A DNA stretch of 64,000 bases. Source: Zelopaecilomyces penicillatus. Lineage: Eukaryota; Ascomycota; Sordariomycetes; Hypocreales; Pseudodiploosporaceae. Under the pieces are notes generated by a model. That model was not told the DNA's origin, ran no database searches, and was given only the letters and a program-made list of their open reading frames with translations. This document shows positions 33,801 to 44,867 of this stretch, in pieces. Numbering within the stretch: position 1 is the stretch's first letter; each line of letters begins with the position of its first letter. A program made the position numbers and the translations under genes. The stretch is taken from contig VCCP01000003.1 in NCBI GenBank assembly GCA_005765155.1, positions 806,001 through 870,000 on the forward strand, written 5' to 3'.

Positions 33801-35398
33801 CCGTCTCTGAGTTGACGTATGTGTGTAGGTAGAAGTTTACTGAGACCTACTTCTTTTGAACTAAGTCAAAATGAGCATGGCTTTCACCGAACATAACGGT
33901 GAACGGACTCTGCGCGAGTTTCGACTTTGTTGGGTGTGCTTGAGATGGGAATACTACGTAAAAGACCACCCTGCAACTCCCATGCCGACTTCCACACCAC
34001 CATCGCAACTCGGAGAATACAAAATATCGGTTAAGCACGTAGCAACACCGCAACATATTCTATGCTGCCGGAGTTTATTTAATAAAGATTCCAAACCGCC
34101 CCAGGGCGGTGTTCGGTGAAAGGATTCTGATGCCTGGCTAGCCATCGTCACATTTCCAAGCGAGACTCTCGATGGTAAGGCTCTCTGTTTTGGCCTCCTT
34201 AGCTAGGTAGCCACGAGGGGACGTCTTTGTGTGTGATTCAGTTCAACTGAGAAAAAAAAAGTGCTTTTCCTCGCCTGACGTAAAGTATGGCCTTCCTTAT
34301 ACGGCCTACTTATGAAACCTGGAAACATGTTCGATGTCGAATTTGGGGGGGCGCTCTCGTTTCAACTTCCGCCCCGTGAAGGATTCGCTTATGTGCAGGT
34401 GAGCTCGCTGATAGGCCGGAGTCCATTGAAAGCCTAAATCAATCCGATCAACCGCTGCAAACACGTGCTGCAACCACTGTAAACGCCGCCTGAAAGCCGC
34501 TAAGGTCAGGAACCAAGATGTGAACCCCCAACGCTAAATCGATAGCGGGCCGCCACTCTTTACAGTGGGCTACAGTGGCCGATGCTGGTAAAGTGGACCC
34601 CACCTTGTCAGTGCGCAGACCCTTTTCAGGAACCGCTACTGGTCTGCAAGACTGCAACCCCCTCCCCTTTCTCCGTCTCATGTTTGTCCCGCGATAGTCA
34701 TTATGATCCACGCTCTGAAACGGTAGACGTCTGGGAGATGGGCTCGCGAAAGAAAGACTTAATGGAAAAAAGACAGAAATCCCCCCCTCAACTGAACCGG
34801 TCCAATGGAGGGAAAGCCTACCAGAAGAAGCCTCACCACACCCACTAGACGACACCCCCCAGTCAGATCGAGTTTCAAAACATAGGGCGAAGAGGGCTGG
34901 CCATTCCATTCTCGTTGTGCCCTTTGTTGCAGCGCCTGCAACGCTTGCGGAGAGATAGACGAGATGAAAGGATGCAAACAAGACGCTTCTGGCAAGGTCT
35001 GATCTAGTAACACGAGCATGTGCCAAGCGCCCAGCAGATAGTCCAGCCTTAGGACCTGGCACGGAGTCGTTCGTACAGATCGGGCAATCTGCCTTGAGTT
35101 TAAGTTGCTATATGGCTGGGATGGGATATAGGTTGGCCAGTGCCAGCCCTCTCGCGTGCTCCATTGTTCTCAACGGCCTCAGCTTTCCCTTTCTCTCTTT
35201 ATTTCTCTTTTGCCAGTTGCCGTGTGTATTCGTGCCTTTTCCATTCCTTTCTTTTCGTTTAGTACCTTTTGGTGAGGCTTCTGCTGTGCAGAGTTCCATT
35301 CTTTTTCTTTCTTGTGACAGCCTTTTTTCCACTCTCGAGACTCTCTTTGCTTGGGAAAGCACACTTGTCGTTCTCGTCTTTTTTGATTCTTCACCACC
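30858..35398. other. 4.5-kb gene-poor region
   Basis: No convincing gene on either strand. Short frames near 31.7-32.1, 33.0-33.4 and 34.4-35.1 kb lack motifs and mostly lack ATG starts. A minus-strand hydrophobic stretch near 33.31-33.42 kb might be a relic of a membrane protein. The last about 250 bases are T/C-rich and are the promoter and leader of the lectin-like gene. Confidence 0.4.
32104..32128. repeat. (AC)n microsatellite
   Basis: About 12 uninterrupted AC dinucleotides in intergenic DNA. Confidence 0.95.
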
Positions 35399-37216
35399 AT
35401 GTTTTGCAGAGCGTCACTTCTTGCGCTCTTGGCATCCACCCTGGCGACGGCCACTCCGGTTGCTCGTAGGGCTGTAGACCAGCTCAATGAGGAATCATTC
35501 AACGAGGCCCAGCAGCGTGACGACACTGCCACGCGGGCACTGTCCAATGTTCAGATCAAGACGGCCGACGGCAAATGTCTGTCGGTGGACAAGCTGTCCG
35601 GCGACTTCCGGGCGAACCTGACCCCTATCCAGATTACGGACTGCGGGAGCACAGAGGGCCAGGGCTGGGATGTTATAACTGCAGGCAAGCACAACGATCA
35701 GCAGGGTCAGATGCTCATCGTGAGCACGCTCACTCAAGCTTGCTTCAACTTTGACCCAAGACGGCCGGCTGGCAACCAGGTACTCCTGTTCTCCTGCGGT
35801 GGACGTGCTGATGGGGGTGGCGATGTAACGACTTCTCAGTTGTTTGCTTTTGATGGAAAGTCCACTTCGCTCAGTTTGAAGCCACAAAATGGCCCCGAGA
35901 AATGCTTGGTTGGAAAGGCTGGAGTTGTTGATGTTGCAGATTGCAGCACCGCTGCTCAGGACCAAATCTTCACCTTTGGTAAGGATGGCAAGAAAGGCGG
36001 CAAATCCAAGACCAAGTCTAAGCCGTTAGGCGCCAAACCCTCGGAGATCGCAATTGGAGGATCAAAAGGGACCAAGTGTACACGCCGTGTGGTTACCGTT
36101 ACAAACACCAACACAGTCACCATGATGCCGCCGGGCATGATAGGTCAACCAACCAGGTTCACCACTCTCCCCGCTGAGCCAGAAGCCACATCCAAGCCTG
36201 AGGAAACACCACCAACTACAGCTGTGGAAACCCCAGTTGAGACGACCGCAGCAGGAACCACTGAAACAGCACCGAGCTCGCGTCCTGATGCTACGACTCC
36301 TGCTGTCGAGCAAACCACAACTACAGCAGGAATGGGTGATATCAACACAACCACTACTCAAGGCGCAGGCACTACGACGATTCGGTATGCCAATACGACA
36401 ACGTCTTTAGAATCAGTCACGACTACTTTTCAAGAGGTCGGCACCACTGTTTCTCAAGAAGTCACTGTTTCTTCTAACGTTGGAACGACAACCACCACCA
36501 ACGCCGCGAATACCGCAACTGCTACTGAAAGCGTCAGTGCGACGACAACAGCAGATCAAATTACCACCACCGCGCCATCTGTAACGACGACTGCATCTGC
36601 CACCGCATCAGGTGTGCCGGTATCCCGAGCCGGTGGTACTCTGGACCCAAAGGCAGTTGAGGAGTCGCATCAATTTGACAGCACGGCAAAGAGAGATGTG
36701 GAGAGCGTCAATATCCGAGCAGCAGATGGGAGATGCCTCTCCATTGACCGCACAGCCGGAGACTTCCGCGAGAACCTGATCCCTGTTCAACTGGCTGAGT
36801 GCAGCGAGGAGGCAAGTCAAAAGTTTGACATTGTGACTAAGGGCAAGCATAACGATGGCAAAGCCGGCAGGGCGTTGCTGGTCAGCGTCCTCACCAACGG
36901 GTGCCTGAGTTTTGATGGTAGACGAGAGAAGGGTGATACAGTAACAGTTTTCTCATGCGGAGGACGAGCTGACGGCAGTAAGTTAATCTATGTTCTGAAA
37001 ATTATCAACGAAACCTTGCTAATCTGGGGGTGAATAATAGGCGGAAAAACCGACGCAGCACAGCTGTTCCCATTTGATGCCAAGTTGGAGACTATGGTGC
37101 TTCAGCCAGCTTCGGGTAAAGACAAGGTCTGCATGGCGGCAGGAGATGGGAGACTCGATTCGACACAATGTAACAAGGGCAAAGAGCAGGTCTTTGAGAT
37201 TGTGGATGTTCTATGA
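35399..37216 (+). CDS. Secreted protein with two beta-trefoil (ricin-B-like) lectin domains
   Basis: Exons 35399-36977 and 37041-37216 give 584 residues. A signal peptide (MFCRASLLALLASTLATA) is followed by two copies of one domain. Copy 1 (about 48-190) has IKTADGKCLSVDKLSGDFR, AGKHND and LFSCGGRADGGG. Copy 2 (about 438-584) has IRAADGRCLSIDRTAGDFR, TKGKHND and FSCGGRADGS, with matching cysteines. The disulphide-bearing, short-repeat layout fits a beta-trefoil of the ricin-B lectin type (family known; sugar specificity not deducible). A basic Lys/Gly patch and a roughly 200-residue Thr/Ser/Pro-rich, probably O-glycosylated, linker joins them. No enzyme domain and no GPI signal are present. 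Likely wall-bound or secreted carbohydrate-binding protein. Confidence 0.78.
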
Positions 37217-37911
37217 TGGATATAGGGGGGATACCCTCGGAGATGTGAGAGATGACACAAATATTTGACTTTACTGGTATATAATTCTTCTCGTTGGTTT
37301 TTGGCAGTCTATGAGTTACATGATCTATCTGCAAAGACCTTTGTGAACCTTCTCTAAATCGATGAGCAGCGATCACAGCAATGTGAACCCTAACCCTCGA
37401 GTTGCATGATCCCCTTCAAACCTGCCGCAATTGGCCCGTGTGCGATGATCAGTGAGCAATACACGTCATATGCCTAATCTCTTTGTCCCGTATAGAGAAG
37501 AGATTATCTTCGGCGCAGTATTTAACATGGAGACGTTGCCATCTTGGCACTGAATCGTCAAGGCGCATTCTCTGCTAATCTAACGAGGAGCGACTCGCAG
37601 CCCCCACCACTGAGGCCATCGTTAGTGGCGTCATCTTGGCTGCGAGACGGCACTGCTTGCCAATTTGCGCACGCTGACTCCTGGCTCACCAGCACTGTTT
37701 CGGATATATTCAGTTTCTCGCACATGCAACGATAAAGGGGCCATCTTCAGCTGTCATCGCGTTGGCGCGCAGAGTACATCTCTCGCATTGACAGCGTCGA
37801 CGGATACATTCTTATGATTATTATCCTAGGCTGGCAAATATGGTTGTCGGCCAGGCTCGCCAAAAGCGGGCGGTCGCATCGCGGACTGCAAGCAGCACAA
37901 GCGAGAGCAAC
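37217..37911. other. Intergenic, promoter of the CorA-like gene
   Basis: About 700 bases. Contains one short CCCTAACCCT string at 37387-37396, too short to call an interstitial telomere repeat. An in-frame ATG at 37840 could extend the next gene by 24 codons. Confidence 0.4.
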
Positions 37912-39832
37912 ATGGCTCCTCCAGACAACGGCGCGGAGCTCAGCCCACGCAGCACTCTTGACCCGGGCATTTACCCTCAGCCAATTGAGATTCCCAGTCC
38001 ACGCGTTCACTACGACCTGACCGTCGACACGCAGAACCTCCCTACTCCACGCGCCGAGCCGCGGCAGGCTTCTCGTTCCGAAGGCGACATCTTCCGCGAG
38101 ACCTTTTCGCCGCTGCGTCGACGCAGCACCCGGACAGCCACGTTCAAGACATTTGAAGATGGCGACGAGTTTGACGCTTCGTATAGCGAGCGGCCGGGAT
38201 GGCAGCCTGGTTCAGAGCCCGGGTACGACCCGAACTTGCCTGACGGAGGACATGCGTCCATGCCGACGCTGAGTGCGCCGTGCGAGATTACAGTGGTGGA
38301 CTTTTCGCTGGATGGGATGGTGAAGCAGCACTATGATAATGAGGGGTTTATCGCCTTTCTAGAACATCCCAAGGAGTCGTGGGCCAAGTGTCGGTGGATC
38401 AACATCAATGGCCTGAGTTGGGATGTTATCCAGGCTGTTGGATCGAAGAAAGGATTGCACAAGCTCGCGCTGGAGGATGTCATGAATATCAGAAACAGAA
38501 CCAAGGCTGATTGGTGAGTCTAATCCTTTAATTAACATGGATATAAGAGTATCCGCCAATGCCTTCATATAAGTCCAATGCTTACTAGTTGGAATTCCAC
38601 AGGTACCCCAATCATGCCTTCATCATCATGACACTCCAGAAACTCGTTCATCTAGTGGACGACGACGACAAATCTTCTGATTCAAGCAGCACGACTTCGC
38701 GAAAATCCATAAACACATTGAAAAACATGTTTTGGGGTATGAATAAGAAGAAGGGAGCAACCGTGGACTTGGAAAAGCCCCTGGATCTTCCAGACATGCG
38801 GGATTTGCCTAGAAGGCTCAACCTCAACGAAACATCCATGATGCGAACACTACAAAGATACCACGCTTCTGGGAATGAAGTACGGACGTCGTTTATGGAG
38901 GCCCACTCATCGCTGGCCCCGTATAACATGGCAGTGTCTGCAGAGCAGGTGTCCATATTCCTCACGTCAGACAATACAGTTATCTCCTTCTTCGAGGTCT
39001 CTGCCGCGGACGTGGAGCGGCCGATTGTCACTCGTCTCAGCAACCCTGGCACAAGTCTGCGCGAGTCGTGTGACGCCTCAATGCTTGTTCAGGCCATCAT
39101 CGATGCCATCATTGATCTGGCAATTCCCCTGACTGCAGTGTACACTGACATCTTGGGTGACTTGGAGCTGGACGTGCTCACATCGCCAAGCATGAAACAG
39201 AGCCGGGCGCTTTACATATGTATCAGCGAGATCAATAAGATGTTGCGGTTCCTGAATCCAATCGACAACCTGGTCAACGTGCTGCGCGACCACCGGTCAA
39301 CCCTCACACAAGAGCAGGCAACGCGGGACCTGGAGGATCCATCTACGGGCGTGGTAGTGACGCCAATGACGCATACATACCTGGGCGACGTGCTGGATCA
39401 CTGCATCATCATCACTGAGGCGCTGCAGCAGCTAAAGCAGTCGTCGGAAAATCTGATCAACCTCATTTTTAACACGATATCCGCGAACCAGAACGAGTCG
39501 ATGAAGCAGTTGACGATTGTAACAATCATCTTCTTGCCATTGACGTTTATCACTGGTTTCTTTGGGCAGAACTTTGCGGAGGAGACTTTCCCTGAGATCC
39601 ACCATGGCATCTGGTACTTGTAAGTCAAATGCTTTCCTAAAGGTGCCTTTGTACGGATGAGAATGGTTGACTAATTTTTTATAGCTGGGCATGTGCGGTG
39701 CCAACAGCGTTTGCCACCGTCCTTATTGTCATGAGAGAGATGATTTACAACTGGATCGTCCGTGTTTTGCAGAGAAGAAACGTCTTGTCTCTCCGCAAAA
39801 AGAAGAAGCGGAAGCGTACCATTGTGATGTAG
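37912..39832 (+). CDS. CorA-like divalent cation channel with GQN motif
   Basis: Exons 37912-38513, 38603-39619 and 39685-39832 give 588 residues (612 if the ATG at 37840 is used). A long Ser/Arg-rich cytosolic N-terminus precedes the CorA funnel, including a long helix region (LVQAIIDAIIDLAIPLT). Two C-terminal membrane segments follow: IVTIIFLPLTFITGFFGQNF and, split by the last intron, WACAVPTAFATVLIVM. The tail is strongly basic (SLRKKKKRKR). CorA, Alr and Mnr proteins carry Gly-Met-Asn after the first segment as part of the selectivity filter; this protein has Gly-Gln-Asn (residues 522-524). Membrane location (plasma or vacuole) cannot be told. Likely transports Mg2+ or another divalent ion. 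Confidence 0.87.
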
Positions 39833-40342
39833 GTTTGGTCTAGGCTTGGATTCAAAACAGAAAAGCGCAATCTGTCTGGGTGGGCTTTTCGATGGTGTTT
39901 TAGAAAGCAAATAAATGATACCCCCTTTTTGGTCGTTGGAATGTGAGATTTGGCTTTGTTTATGTTTTATTATGACGGTTATGATTATCGAGACTTGGTA
40001 TGTGTTAAAAGGCGAGTGAGGTGTAGTATTGAGTTTGAGTATGGATAAATGGAAACGATTATACAGGTTTGTTTTGGTTTAATGGGTGCACTTTTTGGGA
40101 GTGATGTCTTTTGAAGTTGCTAACTTATCTAACTTTTGTGATCTATGCTAATGAATATAGAACCTGTCTACTGGGTGTCTATTTCTATGCTATAACCGCA
40201 TCTGTGGACTGAGAATTTGCTTGCAATACCTTGCGGAATACTCACTTGAGCTTAGTGAAACCGGCAACACCCCTGAGTTACAGACAATTCAAAGTTAAAG
40301 AAAGAGACAGCGAAAACGTCGCAAGTTCTGCTGCGAACACCG
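39833..40342. other. Intergenic between convergent genes
   Basis: 510 bases, A/T-rich 3' sequence. Nothing seen. Confidence 0.4.
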
Positions 40343-41647
40343 CTAATACATCTGGAGCTCGCTCATTTGACCAAGCAGTCGCTGCATATCAAGATTGGAT
40401 ATGGTAAGCCGATGGCCCGGTCGGTAAGCTTTTACGATGTTCTCAAACGTGGAAACCCAGCCGGACATACCCACCATGCGCATGAGGGAGCTCCACAGCT
40501 GATCCTTGTTGTCAGATCCCTCCATCTCCTGGATAGTCTGGTCGATAAACTGGATGGACTCCTTGAAGTCGGCGGCGCTATCCTGGGATACTTGGAGGAG
40601 GCTGACGGCGAGCCGGATCCAGCTGTTGGAAGCGTCGACCTGGTGGTATGGGTGCCAGAGGGCGTAGCGGAACTCAGCGGCGGGAGGATCCCTGGGTGAT
40701 GGCCGGTTCAGGGCGGCGTCGTTGTAGATGTGGAGAGCGAAAGCTGCGGGCTGGCCGGTTGGGCATTGCAGGCACTTGGACAGGTCTCCGAGAGTGGTGG
40801 TAGCCCACACAGCCTGGAGCTTCTCCCGGAGTTGGCTGTCGTGAAGTTTGGGCAAGTACTGGTTCATGATGCCGCCTCTGAGGGGGTCTTTAGGCTGTGT
40901 CTCTTCCGCACTTTGGATTGTGGATACGCGAGCGTGTGTGCTGAGCGGCTTGACGTAAGAAAGAAGTTTACCCTCGTGGTTTGGGCAAATGGATAGGAGC
41001 AGATGCTTTTCTAAAATCCAGACAACAGTCACAAGCTTCTTGGCCATGAGCAGCGACATGGGTTCAGAAGCTGGCTGGACGAGGACGTTGAATCTGCAGG
41101 TGGAGTTTACGTGCAGCATGATGCCCATGCGCAGGGCAGCGAAAACCCATTTCACGTTGGAGTCCCGGTTCTCAAGCTCCGTGTGTGGGAAGAGCCGGCT
41201 GCGGAGTTTGACGCCAAACCATTCATACTCGGTGGGACTGGAGGGACGAGCGACGGCGGTTGAGCAGGGCTCTAGATGCCAGTGGCTAAAACGATCAGAT
41301 TCGCCGGCCGCGGCTCCAGAGTTGTATTGCTGGATTTTAGGATTGTTTTCGTTGTTCTCGTCTCCGTTGCTGTCTGGGTTGTGGCAAATGGATACAGGCT
41401 CGTTATTTTGGACAAGAATGCGTTTTAGCTCAAGCAGAATCGAGTGGTAAGGGTCTTCTTCGTCAGCAGGGCAGGTCCAGCATCTTTGGTTGATGGAATC
41501 GTCAGAGTCAGAGTCAGAATGGTCGGGGTAGTAGGTTTCGGGGAGCTGTTTGGCGACCATGAATTCGACTTCGAAGGCGTAGTCTACGGGGATATCGTTG
41601 CTGGAGGCGTAGGAGCCAGAGCTAGAGGTGCTGTTACTGCGGGACAT
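40343..41647 (-). CDS. Amidoligase-like protein with altered signature residues
   Basis: Single exon, 434 residues. The order of segments recalls the fungal Amidoligase_2 (glutamine-synthetase-like ATP-grasp) family: an early FEVEFM, then WHLEPCSTA, EWFGVKLRSRLF, STCRFNVLVQ and a run of alpha helices ending in the C-terminal half. In typical members the corresponding places read roughly G-x-E-x-E, D-x-S, GVEL-x-SP and C-x-HVHVG. Here the Asp, one Glu and both His are replaced, so catalysis is doubtful. No signal peptide or membrane segment. The N-terminus is Ser-rich and acidic. Identification rests on motif order rather than strong identity, so it remains tentative. Confidence 0.62.
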   Translation of the reverse strand: MSRSNSTSSSGSYASSNDIPVDYAFEVEFMVAKQLPETYYPDHSDSDSDDSINQRCWTCPADEEDPYHSILLELKRILVQNNEPVSICHNPDSNGDENNENNPKIQQYNSGAAAGESDRFSHWHLEPCSTAVARPSSPTEYEWFGVKLRSRLFPHTELENRDSNVKWVFAALRMGIMLHVNSTCRFNVLVQPASEPMSLLMAKKLVTVVWILEKHLLLSICPNHEGKLLSYVKPLSTHARVSTIQSAEETQPKDPLRGGIMNQYLPKLHDSQLREKLQAVWATTTLGDLSKCLQCPTGQPAAFALHIYNDAALNRPSPRDPPAAEFRYALWHPYHQVDASNSWIRLAVSLLQVSQDSAADFKESIQFIDQTIQEMEGSDNKDQLWSSLMRMVGMSGWVSTFENIVKAYRPGHRLTISNLDMQRLLGQMSELQMY

Positions 41648-42926
41648 GATGGGGGGTGTTGTATAGATGTAGTCAATATGCGGTATAGATGCGGTGGGTT
41701 AATGATCTTGGTTGTCTTGTTGGGAGGTGAGTAGCTAGTGGATAGAGTTGGGGATGCCGATAGAGACAGACCGGGATATTTGGAGCTACGGAGAAGGATA
41801 TATATATATTTGTGGGTGTTGTATGGATAGAGATTTTTGAGGTGCTAGATCTGAAGTATTTCGTGGTGCTCTTCATCAATGCAATAGAGCAGAATTGCTG
41901 GTGAACATGATCCGGCGGGGGTCCGTGAACAACGTGAGGGTAGACACTGAGCTATTTGACTGCTGTGTAGAATTACAAGTCAAGATGATCGAATTGAGGA
42001 GATCCATGCTAACATAGGAAACAGCTCACTATACTATGTAGTGCTAATCAACAAAGGCAGTGTTTTTAAAAGGACCATCACGAAAGACAGCGCAGAATAT
42101 GCAAAGCCTATCTTAGATGGATAGATGGATGGGAAAGTCATGGGTGGCTGAGTTGTGGTAACACAGTGAGTATCACAACCTTGAATCGTCGGCAACGCCG
42201 CACCCTTGTGATTCACTGTTGCACAAGATACAACAACTATAACAATTAGTTTCTGGTGTGAAGACCCTCCTTCTCGGCTGTCTTGGTGTCGAGATTTTGG
42301 ACGTCTCCAAAAAGGATCGTATGGGTGTGTTGTTCTTAATCCCGGGTATTTTCCAGAAGAACAGGTTGCTGCGTGTGATTAATATCCTTGAATGTAGAAA
42401 TATACACCATAAGAATCACCTTGCGTGCGGAGGAGCCTTTAAAGACAGTTGTATGAAAAGGTGTCAAACACGCTGCTTCCGGCTCTGGTGTAAGTGAGCG
42501 CAAGGAAGCCTACTTAAAGACTTCATGATGTTGAATTAGGGGAAATAGCCTGCTTGTGAGGGTTTAATTGATGAATTGTATGGAATGGGCGTGGAAATCA
42601 TCATAAAGGTTTGTGCTGGCGACATTGTGATCAGGGGTGGTTGATCCATTTCTTAACTATGTCTTATTTAATAAGTTGGAGACGCCACCATAGATCCTGA
42701 TAATGAATCTATACTCTAATTGTCTTCTGTGTAATTGACCCAATCAGCTATGTTTAGCGAAGATCAAACCTGAGAAAAGTGATTGAAAAGAGCATTGCGT
42801 ACTCATCTTCTCGGTAAGTAGCCCCCTTGCAATGAGGCCCCTTGACGCCGAAATAAGTATACACACATGGCAAACTGAGCAGTTAAGAGATGCGCGTGTT
42901 AATGGCAACAAGTAATAAATCCTAAT
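41648..42926. other. Intergenic, no gene seen
   Basis: 1.28 kb. TA-rich near 41.8 kb (promoter of the amidoligase-like gene); the rest holds only short frames. Confidence 0.4.
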
Positions 42927-43670
42927 CTATATATTTGCCTTGATAAAGTTCAAGTTGCTGTCTACAAGCGCCGTTTCAATATTAGGAAAATTCTGTTTCG
43001 AGCAAAAGGTGGTGTCCGATATAATGCCAACAACTTGACCATTTGCTATGACTGGCCCGCCTTCATCACCCTTACAGGTACCCTTTGCCCCCTGGGGAAC
43101 GCCATCGCAGAACTGATCAGAGCTGACATAAACTATACCATACGCGTCATCACAAGCTTGCCGACTGACTACCTGAACGACAACGGAACGGAGAACAGAA
43201 GACGAGGTGCCGGCTGCATCAGTCTGGCCAAAGCCATACAGCCCAACATTGGCGCCGGCTGGAGGAGCAGTCCCCCTTGAACTGAGCGGGACCGATACTA
43301 TAGCTTGATCGAATGTACCTGCTATCTTGAGTAAAGCGACATTCTTTACAGTCGGCAAGGTGGCGTCATAGGATGGGTGGACTAGTTTCGTCGCAACTTG
43401 GATAACTTGGCCGCCCGAATTTTTAAGATCCGAGCCAACTCTGATGGTGAGATCTGCTGCAGGTCTGCCGCGGACGCAAGCGGCAGCTGTGAGGATGGTG
43501 TTGCGACTGATGACGGTGCCGCCACACACATAATTGCCTGCGAACCGGACGCTGGCTATGAAGGGGGCGTTGGCGATCTGGATAGCCTGTCCACCGACAA
43601 TGGCATGGGCTGGAGAGACGAGATAGCTAGCCGCCAAGAGGACGGGAGCAATCGAGTATGTGGTGTGCAT
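42927..43670 (-). CDS. Secreted trypsin homologue lacking the catalytic triad
   Basis: Single exon, 247 residues. Signal peptide (MHTTYSIAPVLLAASYLVSP) runs directly into IVGG at residues 24-27, so signal cleavage alone would expose the chymotrypsin-fold N-terminus without a propeptide. The fold is well kept: CGGTVISRNTILTAAAC (Cys49-Cys65 pair), VALLKI, GFGQTDAAG and CKGDEGGPV with later cysteines in place. All three catalytic residues differ: His is Ala64 (TAAAC for TAAHC), Asp is Asn110 (NVALL for DIALL) and Ser is Glu203 (GDEGGP for GDSGGP). It should be unable to cut peptides by the serine mechanism. It may bind substrates or inhibitors instead (inference). A TATA box sits 110 bases upstream. 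Confidence 0.9.
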   Translation of the reverse strand: MHTTYSIAPVLLAASYLVSPAHAIVGGQAIQIANAPFIASVRFAGNYVCGGTVISRNTILTAAACVRGRPAADLTIRVGSDLKNSGGQVIQVATKLVHPSYDATLPTVKNVALLKIAGTFDQAIVSVPLSSRGTAPPAGANVGLYGFGQTDAAGTSSSVLRSVVVQVVSRQACDDAYGIVYVSSDQFCDGVPQGAKGTCKGDEGGPVIANGQVVGIISDTTFCSKQNFPNIETALVDSNLNFIKANI

Positions 43671-43779
43671 GATATCGGTAGGTTGGCGAGAATAGGCAAT
43701 AGGAGGAGAGGGTGAGGGTGAAGGTGTTGAGCTGTGAGTTGTTGGTGTGAATCTGTGTAATTATGTGCAGGTGTCTCGT

Positions 43780-43790
43780 TATTTATATCC
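43780..43790 (-). promoter_or_regulatory. TATA box of the trypsin-homologue gene
   Basis: On the minus strand the sequence reads GGATATAAATA, ending about 110 bases upstream of the start codon at 43670. Short leaders with a clear TATA box are typical of strongly regulated fungal secreted proteins. Confidence 0.5.
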
Positions 43791-43939
43791 ATAGAGCTGT
43801 CTTCAGCTCCACACAGCACTCTACTCTCCTCAGCCGCATCTAGATTTCGGTGTGAGTGATAATAACCCCAGTCGTGCTGGGGGTGTCCCGCCTTTTCTAA
43901 GACATTTCCATGTCCCTAAGCGCTGTGGCTTTCCCCCCA

Positions 43940-44867
43940 TCACAGAGAGGCCGTTGCTGAAGACATCAATAGTCCCCGAGAATCCAAAAGAGCCATAGAT
44001 AGTACTATAGGCGCGATAGCCATGGCAAGTGCAAGTACAATGCTCCACGGGGGTCCGAAATCCTCATCGGCGCCATTCTCCGGGAGCCAATACCACCAAG
44101 AGATGCGACGTGTTACAAGGCCGAGGATCAGTGTTGGCAATACATGCGTGGCAATCACGGAGCCGAGAAAAACGAAAAAAATAGGGCCGCCATAGAAGAT
44201 TAAGTCGCGGAGAAGATAGAGCAGTCCATCACTCTCAGAGAGCTTTGGATCTGGTCTCATGTTCTGTTCGCGTATCCAGCCACTGATGTAAGCCAACTTT
44301 ATATTTTCGGCCATGTTGCGAAAGTCCTTGCGGGTTAGTACACCTTTGGTTGGTTGGAAGAAAAGTCCGTAGAAGCCGCAATACAGTGAGAGTATGAGCA
44401 AGACCAGCTGCCAATTCGCTCCCTCTATTTCTGGTCTTCCGGAATCTTTCTCTAGCATTGGCATCAACATGAGGACCATGATAAGGACTATATTAGGCCA
44501 GATGAGGAAGAGGTGGCATGGAACTCCTGATCGGGCGACCGAGGGTAGGAAGGGGTAAGTAATGATGGGCAAAACAGTCGTGAGCCCCATCAAGGTTTGA
44601 TCATGGAATAGGTGCGGCGTGGACCAGTTGGGGGAAACGTCGAAACTGTTGACGTCAGACATTGTTGGAAGAATCTCTCTCTATTGTTTGACAATGGATT
44701 GTTAGCTTGGTGAAAAGTGATTGTGGATAGAGAGGTGGTACCTTGGGTAGTAGATTGGGATAAATGGGGTGATATTGACTTGCGGAATTCTCAGATGTCA
44801 CGAATAGCGATATGATAATGTTAGGGAAGACGACACAGAGATAAGCTAATTCATGGATGGTGGGCAT
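43940..44867 (-). CDS. Polytopic membrane protein of unknown function
   Basis: Exons 44867-44742 and 44680-43940 give 288 residues; the intron has a CTAAC branch site and joins in phase. A shorter product could start at the ATG at 44662. Hydrophobic segments appear near residues 8-24, 65-85, 92-112, 125-145, 200-225 and 255-275 (by eye), with a charged loop (RKDFRNMAENIKLAYISGW) between the middle ones. No transporter or enzyme motif was recognised. The stop lies 270 bases from the start codon of the trypsin homologue, both on the minus strand. Confidence 0.65.

Noticed and set aside
34448..35062. 204-codon minus-strand frame
   Set aside because: No domain, no splice-compatible neighbours, and Ser/Arg-rich composition typical of a chance frame.
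37387..37396. CCCTAACCCT string as interstitial telomere repeat
   Set aside because: Only about one and a half repeat units, expected by chance.
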